From JAPLST01 sp964397565 (lineage in GTDB: Bacteria; Auribacterota; UBA3054; JAPLST01), in NCBI GenBank assembly GCA_964397565.1, contig CAYNJC010000006.1, positions 1 to 64,000 of the forward strand: DNA of 64,000 nt, written 5' to 3'. The notes below the pieces were generated by a model. That model had not been told where the DNA came from. It worked only from the letters and a program-made list of their open reading frames with translations, and did no database searches. Positions 26,039 to 34,932 of the stretch are shown here, piece by piece. Numbering within the stretch: the first letter of the stretch is position 1; the number at the start of each line of letters is the position of its first letter. Both the position numbers and the translations under genes were made by a program.

Positions 26039-27396
26039 ACGACCAGGCCCGGATTCTGATTATTGACGACGAAGCCTCGCAGCGCAAAATCCTGCAGCTC
26101 TGCTTCGAGAAACGCGGCTATGCCGTGCAAACCGCCGCCACCGGCGAAGACGGCCTGCAGTGCTGCGCCACCTTTCATCCGCATGTCGTCGTCACCGATT
26201 ACTCGCTGGGCGGCATGACCGGCTTGGAAGTCCTCGAACGCATCAAGCGCGATGCGCCGGCTACGGAAGTCATCATCATCACCGCCTTTGGCGAAATGGA
26301 ACTGGTGATCCAAGCGCTGCGCAGTGGCGCGGCCGATTTCATCCTCAAGCCCATTGAGCTCGACAGTCTGCTGCAGGCCGTGCAGAATGCCGCGGCGCGC
26401 GCCCGGCTGCTCTCCGTGCCGCTCGCGCCAAGCCCGGCCGGCGTCGCGCCGCTCGCCGATCTGATCACCGCCGACGCCACCATGCAGCATATTCTTTTGC
26501 TGGCCGTGCGGGCCGCCCAGTCTGATGCCTCCATCCTCATTCGCGGCGAAAGCGGCACCGGCAAGGAACTGCTGGCGCACGCCATTCACCGCGCCAGCTT
26601 GCGCGCCGGCAAACCGCTGGTTGTCGTCAATTGCGCGGCCTTGAATGAAAACCTGCTGGAAAGCGAATTGTTCGGCCACTGCAAAGGCTCATTCACCGGC
26701 GCCCTCAGCGACCGGGCCGGCCGGTTTGCCGAGGCGGACGGCGGCACGATTTTTCTTGATGAAGTCGGCGACCTGCCGCTCGGCACGCAAGTCAAACTGC
26801 TGCGCGTCCTGCAAAACGGCGAGCTGCAGCGCGTCGGCGAGAATCGCACGGTCACCGTCGATGTGCGCATCATTGCCGCCACCAATCAGGACCTTGAGCA
26901 CATGCTCAGCGCCCGCACGTTCCGCCAGGATTTGTATTATCGGCTCAATGTCGTCAGCTTTCGCCTGCCACCCTTGCGCGAACGGCCCGACGACATCCTC
27001 CCGCTCGCGCAGCATTTCCTGCAGCGCTATGCCCAGCGCCTGCAACGCCCGGCGCCGGCCCTCACTGCCCGCGCCCATGCCATGCTCACCCGCCATCCGT
27101 ATCCTGGTAATGTGCGCGAACTGGAAAACATAATTCAGCGCACGCTCGTGCTGACGCTCGGCGATGAGATTGACACCGTCACCATCAGCACCGATGCGCA
27201 TCCTCAGTCATCCGCCGCGCCGCCGGCGGAGATCGAGCCGGAGGGCAATCTCGATACGATGATTGATACGATTGAACGCACGACCATCGAGCGCGCGCTG
27301 CAAACCGCAAATTTCAACCAATCGCAAGCCGCGCGCACCTTGGGCGTCACCTTGCGCGCCTTGCGCTATCGCATGCAACGGCTGGGCCTCAAATGA
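26035..27396 (+). CDS. NtrC-family sigma54-dependent response regulator
   Basis: A 453-residue regulator: receiver domain with Asp55 (VVVTDYSLGG), AAA+ domain with Walker A GESGTGKE, the sigma54-contact loop GSFTGA (residues 218-223, an unusual Ser in place of the first Ala of GAFTGA), Walker B GGTIFLDEVGD, and a Fis-type DNA-binding helix-turn-helix at the end (NQSQAARTLGVTLRALRYR). The GTG start overlaps the kinase stop, and its stop overlaps the TPR-CHAT start (ATGA). It is the best candidate for the protein that binds the paired TTGAC-N7-GTCA sites at 22958 and 34820. Confidence 0.92.
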   Translation: MNDQARILIIDDEASQRKILQLCFEKRGYAVQTAATGEDGLQCCATFHPHVVVTDYSLGGMTGLEVLERIKRDAPATEVIIITAFGEMELVIQALRSGAADFILKPIELDSLLQAVQNAAARARLLSVPLAPSPAGVAPLADLITADATMQHILLLAVRAAQSDASILIRGESGTGKELLAHAIHRASLRAGKPLVVVNCAALNENLLESELFGHCKGSFTGALSDRAGRFAEADGGTIFLDEVGDLPLGTQVKLLRVLQNGELQRVGENRTVTVDVRIIAATNQDLEHMLSARTFRQDLYYRLNVVSFRLPPLRERPDDILPLAQHFLQRYAQRLQRPAPALTARAHAMLTRHPYPGNVRELENIIQRTLVLTLGDEIDTVTISTDAHPQSSAAPPAEIEPEGNLDTMIDTIERTTIERALQTANFNQSQAARTLGVTLRALRYRMQRLGLK

Positions 27397-30038
27397 CGCG
27401 CGCCGGCCGCGGCATCCGCCTGTGCGCGCTCTGCCTGTGGAGCATGGCGCGCGCGCTGCCGGCCGCGGCCCAAGATACCAACGATGCCGCCGCCGCAACG
27501 CTCAACGCCAGCGGCTTGGCGCAAATGGCGCGCGGCGATTACGAACAAGCCGCCCGCGATTTCCAGCATGCGCTCAATCTGCGCGTCGCTGCCTATGGTT
27601 CTAACAGCGCCGTCGTCGCCGAATGTCTCAATAATATTGCCCTCACCTGTTTGCATCGTGGCCAGTTTGCCGCCGCCCTTGAACCGCTGCAGCACGCCTT
27701 GGCCCTGCGCGCAGCAGTGACCAACGCCGATCCACGCCTGCTGGCCAACACGCTCAACAACCTGGCGTCTGCCTATGGCCGGTTGGGTCGCTACGCCGAC
27801 GCGGAGCCGCTCTTCCTGCGCGCGCTCGAATTGCGCGAACAGACCGCCACCGGCACGACCATGCAGATCGCCGAGTCGCTCAACAATTTGGCTTCCGTCT
27901 ATCATGTTCAGGGCAAATATGCCGAGGCCGAGCCACTCTACCTGCGCGCCCTGCAAATTTTGCAGGACACGCTCGGGACTAATCACGCCATCGTCGGCGC
28001 CGCTTTGAATAACCTTGGCACGGTCTGCCGTTATCAACACAAATGGCCTGCCGCCGAACAGTATTACACGCAGGCGCTCGCGGTCCGGCGCGCCGCGCTG
28101 GGTGAGCATCCCGACACCGCCCAATCATTGGACAATCTCGCGCGCCTGTACACCGCAACCGGCCAGCTTTCCAATGCCGCGCCGTTGCTGGCGGCCGCCC
28201 TGGCCATGCGCATGCAAACCCTCGGCAGCAATCATCCCGATGTCGCCGAATCGTTGATGAGTATGGCCGCGGTGGCCGACCAACGCGGCATGCTGACTAA
28301 TGCTGAGGCACTCTATCTCGATGCGCTGGCCCTGCGCACCCGCGTGCTGGGCGCCGACCATACCGACACCTGCGCCACCCGCGCCGCCTTGGCGCGCTAT
28401 TATGCGCGCCATGCCCAGCATGATGCCGCCGCCACTCACGCCTGGGCCGCCATGCACGCCATCGAATCGGCTGCCCTCCAGGCCGGCGGCGAATCTTATT
28501 CCGCCTGGTTCCGCCAGCAGCAGCGCGGCATGTGCGACGCCTTGCTCAGTGCCGTCGCGGCCGAACAGGCGGCCAACGATCCGCGCGCGCAGGCCTGGTC
28601 GTCGAATGTGTTTGCCGCCATGGAAATCGCGCGGTCACGCGCTTTTCTCGACCAGCTCGCCGCCGTCTCAGCCGTCGAACTGGCCGGCATCCCGCCGGAC
28701 GATGCGGCCCGCGTGACCACGCTCCAACACGACCTTGAAAGCACCGCACGCGCCAAAACCGCCACGCTGCGCAAGCCCGCCTCGGCCACTACTGCCACAG
28801 ACCTGGCCGCGCTCGAGCGCCGGCTCTCGCACCTGAATGCGCGCCGCACGGCCATTGAGCAGGAACTTTGTCAAAAGCACCCGCGTTACGCCCTTTTGCG
28901 CGCGCCCACCTTGGTCACGCTCGCCGCGTTGCGCAACGCCGTGTTGGCGCCCAATGAACTGCTGTTGAGCTTCTGGGAAGGCAGCAATGCCCTGCACGCC
29001 TGCATTATCAGCAGTGCGGACTATCGCGTCGTCACCCATCCGATCGCCCACGCTGCACTGAAACAAGCGATCCTCGCCTATCTCACGGCCTTGCAGCAGG
29101 AACAATCGCTCACCCAATTTGTGCGTGCCAGTCACGCCTTGTACGGCCACGTCATCCACCCGTTTTTGCCGGATATTCAAGCCATCAGCAATTGCGCCGC
29201 GCTCTATATTGCGCCGCACGGCATGTTGCACACCATCGCTTTTGATGCCCTGCTCGCCAGCACCAATGGCGCCACTTGGGCTGATCTGGATTATCTGGCG
29301 CGGCGCGTGCCGATCGCGTATGTCCCGTCCGCGACGGTGCTCGCCATGATTCGCCAGAATCACGCCGCCGGCCGCTTCTGCGCCACCAACCGCCTGCCCG
29401 CCCTGCTGTTCGGCGACCCGGCCTATCCGCCGGCCGAGCCGCTGCTCGAACCGCTGCCGGGCACCCGCGAAGAAGTCATGGCCATCAGTCAAATTCTCTA
29501 TCAGACGCCCACCAACCAGCACACCTTTCTCGGCCCGCAGTGCAGCGAGGCGACGGTGCAGCAACTCAATCGCGCCGGCGTGTTGCGCACCGCGCGCGCG
29601 CTGCATTTCGCCGTGCATGGGTTTTTACCCGGTGATTTGCCCGGCGTCACCGAGCCATGTCTGGCACTGACCAGCCCGGACCCCGGCACCAATGATGGCT
29701 GGCTCACCATCAGTGAGATTCTGACGCTCAATCTGGATGCCGATGTCGTCACGCTTTCCTCCTGCGATTCGGGCTTCGTCGGCGCGGCTGATCGCGCCGA
29801 AGGTGTCTCCGCGCTGGCCCGCGCATTTTTCTATGCCGGCACGGCGCGCATGATCGTCAGCTTGTGGAGCAGTGATGACGAGGCCAGCATTGCGCTGATG
29901 CGCGCCTTCTACCGCAATCTCGCCGCCGGCGACAGCGCCGCCCAAGCCATGCGCAAAGCCAAAACAGCCATGCTGCTCACGCCCTACAATCATCCCGGCT
30001 TGTGGGCCGGCTTCGCCATCGCCGGCGAGCAGCGCTGA
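27393..30038 (+). CDS. Secreted TPR-CHAT protease-like protein
   Basis: An 881-residue protein with a signal peptide (about 1-27, ending AAAQ), some eight tetratricopeptide repeats of the TPR_12/kinesin-light-chain type (about 30-340, with repeated LNNLA and Y-A-E-A-E-P-L motifs), a helical linker, and a C-terminal CHAT domain (about 560-881). The CHAT caspase-type dyad is present: His742 in HFAVHGF and Cys791 in LSSCDSG. It should therefore be an active peptidase or self-processing protein in the periplasm or outside. It is the last gene of the kinase/regulator operon, joined by a 4-bp overlap, so it is probably part of the signalling output or feedback. Confidence 0.88.
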   Translation: MTRAGRGIRLCALCLWSMARALPAAAQDTNDAAAATLNASGLAQMARGDYEQAARDFQHALNLRVAAYGSNSAVVAECLNNIALTCLHRGQFAAALEPLQHALALRAAVTNADPRLLANTLNNLASAYGRLGRYADAEPLFLRALELREQTATGTTMQIAESLNNLASVYHVQGKYAEAEPLYLRALQILQDTLGTNHAIVGAALNNLGTVCRYQHKWPAAEQYYTQALAVRRAALGEHPDTAQSLDNLARLYTATGQLSNAAPLLAAALAMRMQTLGSNHPDVAESLMSMAAVADQRGMLTNAEALYLDALALRTRVLGADHTDTCATRAALARYYARHAQHDAAATHAWAAMHAIESAALQAGGESYSAWFRQQQRGMCDALLSAVAAEQAANDPRAQAWSSNVFAAMEIARSRAFLDQLAAVSAVELAGIPPDDAARVTTLQHDLESTARAKTATLRKPASATTATDLAALERRLSHLNARRTAIEQELCQKHPRYALLRAPTLVTLAALRNAVLAPNELLLSFWEGSNALHACIISSADYRVVTHPIAHAALKQAILAYLTALQQEQSLTQFVRASHALYGHVIHPFLPDIQAISNCAALYIAPHGMLHTIAFDALLASTNGATWADLDYLARRVPIAYVPSATVLAMIRQNHAAGRFCATNRLPALLFGDPAYPPAEPLLEPLPGTREEVMAISQILYQTPTNQHTFLGPQCSEATVQQLNRAGVLRTARALHFAVHGFLPGDLPGVTEPCLALTSPDPGTNDGWLTISEILTLNLDADVVTLSSCDSGFVGAADRAEGVSALARAFFYAGTARMIVSLWSSDDEASIALMRAFYRNLAAGDSAAQAMRKAKTAMLLTPYNHPGLWAGFAIAGEQR

Positions 30039-30059
30039 TCCCTCTCGGCGTTTCGGAAG

Positions 30060-30090
30060 GGACGCGGGCCCCCGCGTCCAATTTTCCTTT
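30060..30090 (+). terminator. Terminator of the kinase/regulator/CHAT operon
   Basis: GGACGCGGG (30060-30068) pairs with CCCGCGTCC (30071-30079), followed by AATTTTCCTTTTC. Confidence 0.65.
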
Positions 30091-30283
30091 TCTCAGATGC
30101 TGCCCGCCCTCTGCGCATGCATGGATGAAGGGTCATCCTCCATTGCCGCGTTTGCCTGCAGCCCTTATCCCCGCGCCTGCCCTATATTCAAGATCAGAAG
30201 TCGCAATCTCACTCACCCCACGATCCGCGGAACCGGCCGGCCATGGAGCGCCGCGGAAGTGCCCGTCCGCGTTGCTGTGGTTG

Positions 30284-30982
30284 TTAAGCGCCGTTTTGAT
30301 ATTCCGGATAGAGTTTCTTCATACAGGCGGGGCACATACCATGACTGAATTCCGCTTCCGGGTTCCTAATAAGATAGTGCTCAATGGGCCGCCAATTGTT
30401 TTGCGTATCCCGGATGCTTTTGCAGTTTGTGCAGATCGAGACAATCCCTCGCAATGCCTGAAGCTCCATCAAATAATCGGTTAAGCGCTTGTTCTTATCA
30501 CCCAGCACTTGGTTCAGATAGATGGTTTCAAGGTCTGTCTGAATAATATGGCGGAATTTCAAGATCAATTCCTCAACTATTTTTGCATAGGGATTTTCCT
30601 TTCTGTCCAGGACGCAAATGGTTCCAAAAATCGTTCCGTCCGGCATAAGCACAGGAAAGCCCAGATATGAAATCATGTTTGACTTGACGTCGGGATTCGT
30701 ATTCCATTTTACATCTGTCAACGCATTTGCCACGAGGAGTTTGTTTTTCGTTTTGATGACGGTTTCGCAATACAGCCCGGAACCCCAACAATGCTCCTTG
30801 TCGCCGACATGGTAGGGGTTTCCATTGCTCTTGCTCGCCACAAGCACTTCAATGTCAGGATCGTTCAACCGCATAATCAGGGCGGCTGGAATTCCAACTA
30901 TTTCGGCCAGTATATCCACGATGCTTTGCCATGTCGCCAGTGTGGATTGTGGCACTTCTAGCTGCATTTCATTGTTGACCAT
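30284..30982 (-). CDS. GAF-domain protein with C-terminal zinc-finger-like motif
   Basis: A 232-residue soluble protein. Residues about 15-160 form a GAF domain (VGIPAALIMRLNDPDIEVLVA to FGTICVLDRKENPYA), which usually binds small molecules. A coiled helix (about 165-190) leads to ICTNCKSIRDTQNNW and then EFSHGMCPACMKKLYPEY, a C-x2-C/C-x2-C motif often found at the end of PAS/GAF signalling proteins. The ATG at 30982 is preceded by GGGAG; a GTG lies 12 codons upstream. Base composition is clearly more AT-rich than the neighbours, suggesting recent transfer. There is no output domain, so it may act as a partner in signalling. Confidence 0.75.
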   Translation of the reverse strand: MVNNEMQLEVPQSTLATWQSIVDILAEIVGIPAALIMRLNDPDIEVLVASKSNGNPYHVGDKEHCWGSGLYCETVIKTKNKLLVANALTDVKWNTNPDVKSNMISYLGFPVLMPDGTIFGTICVLDRKENPYAKIVEELILKFRHIIQTDLETIYLNQVLGDKNKRLTDYLMELQALRGIVSICTNCKSIRDTQNNWRPIEHYLIRNPEAEFSHGMCPACMKKLYPEYQNGA

Positions 30983-31076
30983 TTTCTTGATCTCCCAATT
31001 TGTTGTTCTACATTCCACATAATTATATCAAATCAGCATGGCAAATACAGACAACACGGATTGTCAAACGCAAAGT

Positions 31077-31191
31077 GCTGAAAAGCAGGCAAGTCGCCAG
31101 CCTTGCTGCAACCCACACACGCAATTCGTTTGCTGCAAACGAATTTGTGCACAATCGATCCCGCCTGCGGCCGGGATCATTTGCAAATGAT
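31077..31191. repeat. Dispersed repeat plus palindrome cluster
   Basis: GCTGAAAAGCAGGCAAGTCG with the following CCAGCCTTGCTGCAA (31077-31118) recurs at 34293-34334 with few changes. Then come three palindromes: AATTCGTTTGC-T-GCAAACGAATT (31123-31145, 11 perfect bp), GATCCCG/CGGGATC (31157-31178) and ATCATTTGCAAATGAT (31176-31191). There is no coding potential between 30983 and 31473. Confidence 0.65.
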
Positions 31192-31318
31192 ACTTTTTGT
31201 CGTTGGACGTGGCACCGCAGCGGTTCACATTCTGCGCACAATCCTTGTCGCGATGGAAAACAGATGGCTTAAGCAACGTCATCCGCGTACGCCCCGCGCC
31301 CCGCGCGCGGCATGCAGC

Positions 31319-31345
31319 CGGCTTGGCTAGCTAAGGCACCAGCCA
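31319..31345. repeat. Fragment of the MITE-like repeat
   Basis: It contains GGCTTGGCTAGCTAAGGC plus ACCAGCC, 25 identical bases shared with copy A at 24082-24106. No other part of the element is present. The rest of 31192-31473 shows no gene. Confidence 0.6.
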
Positions 31346-31473
31346 CCTAAAATTGTTTGCATGAACAAAGTTACTAAGATCGTCAACCGCCCAAATCTTT
31401 CGATTGAAGTCATCTTTTACTGTGCAAAACGGGCTTTAAAGCTCGCAATCGAGCTCTTTTCAAGCATATAATA

Positions 31474-32679
31474 TTACCGTGCAATGCCTTGCTGTGGTCC
31501 GACCCCAGACCCCCAATGGCCCAAACAGTATGGCTTCCAGTGGGCTGGTCCGCACGGCGTAGTGAGCCGACGCGCGGATCGGCTGCGACCCCAGACGAAG
31601 AAGCCCGCGACCACCGCCAGCAGCGCCGCGCCGGAAGGTTCCGGCACGACCTGAATGACGGTGGCGTAGGGAGCCACGCTCCAAGAGGTATCGTTGGTGT
31701 TCAGCAGATGGTAGTTGATAGTCATGGCGCCAGCACCCACGGTGGCGAGCGCGAAGCCGAAGTTGCTCCCATTGGTGTACAGCACGTCCACGCCTGCCTC
31801 ATGGTTGGTGTAGAGCGTATCCAGCGGCGCCGCGCCGCCGTTTCCGGTCATCAACTGAATTATCTTGTGCCCCGCTGCATCGGCCACGCCGGCGACGCTC
31901 AAGCCATGCACATGGCCGCACACATACAGCTGGCAGCCGTTGCTCCCCAGCGCATTCCAGAAGTCGGCGCGACGCTGAAACCCATCCGCCTCCGTCCCGA
32001 AAAACTGCTCGCCGAGAGCTTGGCCGGTGCTGATGAACGCCGGCTCATGCACCATGACGACTTTGAACGGCGTGTCGGTTGCCTGCAATTGCTGCACAAC
32101 CCAGGACTGGTCCAAGCTGTGATACCCCATATTCTGGGGGCTGATGTTGGTGTACTGGTTGTAGTTGAAGTACTGATCCACGGCGACGATGGTCACGTTG
32201 CTGTGCGCAAAAGAGTAGCTGAAGCCACGCTGGTCATCGTCCGGCCCATTGTTAGGGCCGTTGGTGGGCAGGGCCGCCCCGAAGAGATCATAGTAGGCCT
32301 GCTTCAATTCCGCGACGGGCGGGAAAACGTCAACGATTTCGTTTTCATGATTGCCCCGCACGGGGTAGATCGGGATGTTCGCTGCCAAGACGGGATGCAT
32401 CGCCGTCTTCCACGTGCTGAATTGAGCGACGAAATCGGCATAGCTGCTGCCGATTAATTCGCCACTGATCAAGTCGCCGTTCACCAGCACAAAGGACGGC
32501 TTGGGCGCAGTCAGGCCGGCAATCTTCTCGGCCATGGCGTTGAGGTTGGGACTGACGCCGGCGTCCTGGCCGTTATCGTTGCCGCGGGTATCGCCCATGA
32601 TGACAAACGACCAGTCGGCGCGCGCGCCTGACATCAGCAAACCCAAGAGCAAGCCTGCGAATAAGAGTTTTGATTTCAT
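31474..32679 (-). CDS. Secreted metallophosphoesterase with PEP-CTERM signal, copy 2
   Basis: A 401-residue exported calcineurin-like phosphoesterase. A signal peptide (about 1-21) is followed by the metal motifs IMGDTRGN, VNGDLISGE, RGNHEN, VMVHEPAF and VCGHVHGL. The C-terminal VVPEPSGAALLAVVAGFFVW ending in GRSRSARR is a PEP-CTERM sorting signal. Unusually about 30 more residues follow the Arg cluster, so the original stop has probably been lost. Its ATG overlaps the stop of the upstream paralogue (ATGA). It may hydrolyse phosphate esters or nucleotides outside the cell before or during anchoring by an exosortase encoded elsewhere. Confidence 0.85.
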   Translation of the reverse strand: MKSKLLFAGLLLGLLMSGARADWSFVIMGDTRGNDNGQDAGVSPNLNAMAEKIAGLTAPKPSFVLVNGDLISGELIGSSYADFVAQFSTWKTAMHPVLAANIPIYPVRGNHENEIVDVFPPVAELKQAYYDLFGAALPTNGPNNGPDDDQRGFSYSFAHSNVTIVAVDQYFNYNQYTNISPQNMGYHSLDQSWVVQQLQATDTPFKVVMVHEPAFISTGQALGEQFFGTEADGFQRRADFWNALGSNGCQLYVCGHVHGLSVAGVADAAGHKIIQLMTGNGGAAPLDTLYTNHEAGVDVLYTNGSNFGFALATVGAGAMTINYHLLNTNDTSWSVAPYATVIQVVPEPSGAALLAVVAGFFVWGRSRSARRLTTPCGPAHWKPYCLGHWGSGVGPQQGIAR

Positions 32680-33782
32680 ATTGGAATCCTATGACAGTCT
32701 GGCCGCCTCCGCCGCGCGTGCGAGCCCAGCAGGCCCGCCACCAGCAAGATAACGCCGGAGGGTTCGGGGAGGGCGAAAATGGTGGTGGTATAGGAAGCCT
32801 TCGACCAGGTCTCATCCGAGGAGTTGAGCAAATAGTAATCAATAGTCATCTTCTCGGTACCCACGGTGGCGAGCGCGAAACCGTAGTTGCTGCCATTCGT
32901 GAAGAGTACCTCAACTCCCGCGTCGTGGTTGGTTGTGATGGGTTCGAGCGGCGCGCCGCCGTTGCCGGAGATGAGCTGGTAGATTCCGTTTCCTTGGTCG
33001 TCGTGGATGAGGCCGACACCGAGGGCATGCACATGGCAGCACAGGTAAAGCAGGGCGCCGTTGGCGCCGAGGGAACCCCAGAAGTTGGTCAGCCGAGCTT
33101 CCGCATCGGCGCCGGTGCCGAAGAAATGTTCTTCGCCGGGATTGCCCGTGGTCATGAAGACCGGTTCGTGGGCCATGACGATCTTGTAGGGCGTGTTGGC
33201 AGCCTGGAGTTGCTGGCTCAACCACGACTGGTCAATGCTGTGATAGCCGGACTCGGAGGTTTGGTTGTAGTAGAAGTACTGATCAAGCGCGCAGAAGGTT
33301 GCGTTGCTGTGGGCGAATGACCAGGTGAAGCCGCGCTGGTCGTTGGTCGGGCCATTGTTGGGGCCGTTGGTGGGCATGAAGGCGCCGACGGCGTCGTAGT
33401 AGTCCTGTTTCAGTTCGGGGATGTGACTGTTGTTGTCGTGGTTGCCGCGGACGCTGTAGAGCGCGATGTTCGAGGCGGTGATCGGGGACATGGCCGTTCG
33501 CCAGTTGGTGTATTGCTCGGAGTAGGTCAGCGGGCTGGGCGTGAGGATGTCGGGGCCGTCGATCAGGTCGCCGGTCACCAGCACCAGGTCGGGATTCAGC
33601 TGGGCGATCTTCTGCGCAATGGTGTTCAAGTAGAGGCTGACTCCCGTGGTGGTGGTGATGCCGTCGCCACAAGTGTCGCCCAGGATAGCAAAGGACCAAT
33701 CGGCTCGGGCACCGCCGGTACCCCAACCAACGACCACGACCACTGCCACGACCCGCATGATTTTCAGTGTGTTGATCTGCAT
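32676..33782 (-). CDS. Secreted metallophosphoesterase with PEP-CTERM signal, copy 1
   Basis: A 368-residue paralogue of the next gene, probably the original of a tandem duplication. Metal motifs are ILGDTCGD, VTGDLIDG, RGNHDN, VMAHEPVF and LCCHVHAL. The last differs from the usual GHxH, with Cys replacing Gly, which may alter activity. The end LPEPSGVILLVAGLLGSHAR with RRR is a PEP-CTERM signal followed by nine extra residues. The ATG at 33782 has GGAGA upstream. A TTG in frame nine codons earlier is less likely. It shares one transcript with copy 2. Confidence 0.85.
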   Translation of the reverse strand: MQINTLKIMRVVAVVVVVGWGTGGARADWSFAILGDTCGDGITTTTGVSLYLNTIAQKIAQLNPDLVLVTGDLIDGPDILTPSPLTYSEQYTNWRTAMSPITASNIALYSVRGNHDNNSHIPELKQDYYDAVGAFMPTNGPNNGPTNDQRGFTWSFAHSNATFCALDQYFYYNQTSESGYHSIDQSWLSQQLQAANTPYKIVMAHEPVFMTTGNPGEEHFFGTGADAEARLTNFWGSLGANGALLYLCCHVHALGVGLIHDDQGNGIYQLISGNGGAPLEPITTNHDAGVEVLFTNGSNYGFALATVGTEKMTIDYYLLNSSDETWSKASYTTTIFALPEPSGVILLVAGLLGSHARRRRPDCHRIPI

Positions 33783-34466
33783 CGTGGTTTCTCCATTTAT
33801 TTTTGTCAACTATCATCAGCTGCGGCGATGGCGCAACCACAGCAATACTTCACAGCCCCTGCCAAGTCTTCGGTGGCAAACGGGACTGTGCGCTATTTCA
33901 TTAAAGTCCTTTCCGAAAAGCGTCAACAAGAGATTTGCCATGAAATGCGTCGATTTTGCCGGATGGTCGGCAAGCGGTGCTCTTCCCGGTAGAGTCGGCG
34001 AACCAGCCGGCCTGCGCTTCAAGCGCTGAAGGCATTGCATTTCCTTTGCTTGCACCGCCATCGGTTTCCCGGCCACGGTCTTAGGTTACCAACGCTGCGA
34101 TAAATATAGCAACTTCTTTCCGCAATTGCAATGGGCTTTTGAAGCCGATCCTTTCGAGCTGCCGATGGCGGGTCTGGCGAGCCACAAACGCAGCGATCCC
34201 ACCGTCGGCACGTACGCCGCGCGCTCCGCACGGGGCAGGCAGAGACAGACTTGTCTCTCACGAAGGCACAAAGACACGAAGAAAAATCCATTGCTGAAAA
34301 GCAGGCAGGTCGCCAGCCTGGCTGCAAGCCACATTCCAAAATCGTTTGCTGTAATCGAGGGTACACCCAAACAGGCAATACCACATACCCACCGCCGGGT
34401 CCGGGCCTTGCCGGCGCGCTTGCCTTCCTCTCGGTCTTATGCCACAATGGGACGGACAACAAGAAA
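33783..34466. other. Gene-free stretch upstream of the phosphoesterase pair
   Basis: No coding region can be supported. The part at 34293-34358 repeats 31077-31141 (GCTGAAAAGCAGGCAGGTCG and the start of the adjoining palindrome, here degenerate). The words CACGAAGGCACAAAGACACG are also repeat-like. The promoter of the phosphoesterase genes should lie near 33800-33850, but I see no clear match. Confidence 0.5.
34293..34358. repeat. Second copy of the 31077 dispersed repeat
   Basis: About 65 bp similar to 31077-31141. The palindrome arm ATTCGTTTGCTGCAAACGAAT is here ATCGTTTGCTGTAATCGA, so the palindrome has decayed. Confidence 0.6.
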
Positions 34467-34469
34467 ATA

Positions 34470-34785
34470 ACTACGCCGCTTAGTTGGAACGAGATTCGTC
34501 AAAACGCCATCCGCTTCGCACGCGACTGGGCGAAGACGCGCATGCAGAATCCTTCTGGGACGAGTTCTTCGCTGTGTTCGGCATCCGCCGCCGCACGGTC
34601 GCATCCTTCGCGGCGCCCGTCAAATCGCTCTCCGGCCAGTAGCACTAGATTGACCTGTTCTGGCGCGGCGTACTGCTGGTCGAACACAAGAGCCGCGGCA
34701 AAGACCTCGGCAAGGCAGAATCCCAGGCGTTCTCCTACATCCAAGACCAGAAACGCGAACGCCGCAATGACGAAATCCCGCCGAT
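34470..34785 (+). pseudogene. N-terminal remnant of a type IIG/MmeI-like DNA methyltransferase
   Basis: Two frames together give the usual start of large restriction-modification methyltransferases. PLSWNEIRQNAIRFARDWA is in one frame (34475-34533). After a shift come DAHAESFWDEFFAVFGIRRR, TVASFAAPVKSLSGQ, then two stops (34640 and 34646), and then IDLFWRGVLLVEHKSRGKDL with GKAESQAFSYIQDQKRERRNDEIP. It has no start codon, one frameshift and two stops, and is cut after about 105 residues, just before the activator sites of the next gene. It is a dead fragment. Confidence 0.8.
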
Positions 34786-34819
34786 GGCGGCACTCCCAGC
34801 AGCCAAAGACTGCTGCCAC

Positions 34820-34858
34820 TTGACCCGCCGCGTCAAAGCGTTTGACTCACTGCGTCAC
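34820..34858. promoter_or_regulatory. Paired upstream activator sites B (TTGAC-N7-GTCA x2)
   Basis: TTGACCCGCCGCGTCAA at 34820-34836 and TTGACTCACTGCGTCAC at 34842-34858. Centre-to-centre distance is 22 bp, and the second starts 91 bp before the -24 element at 34933. Both values are the same as at 22958-23071. Confidence 0.8.
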
Positions 34859-34932
34859 ATCCCCTGCATGCGCCTTTTCGAGCGATTTTGTAAACTATCT
34901 TTTATGAACATGTTGCATAATTCCAGCACTCA

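Noticed and set aside
34251..34823. A 190-residue plus-strand frame before the Ig-repeat gene as a real gene
   Set aside because: Only the middle part resembles a protein (methyltransferase start); the rest is repeat DNA, and the true continuation lies in another frame.
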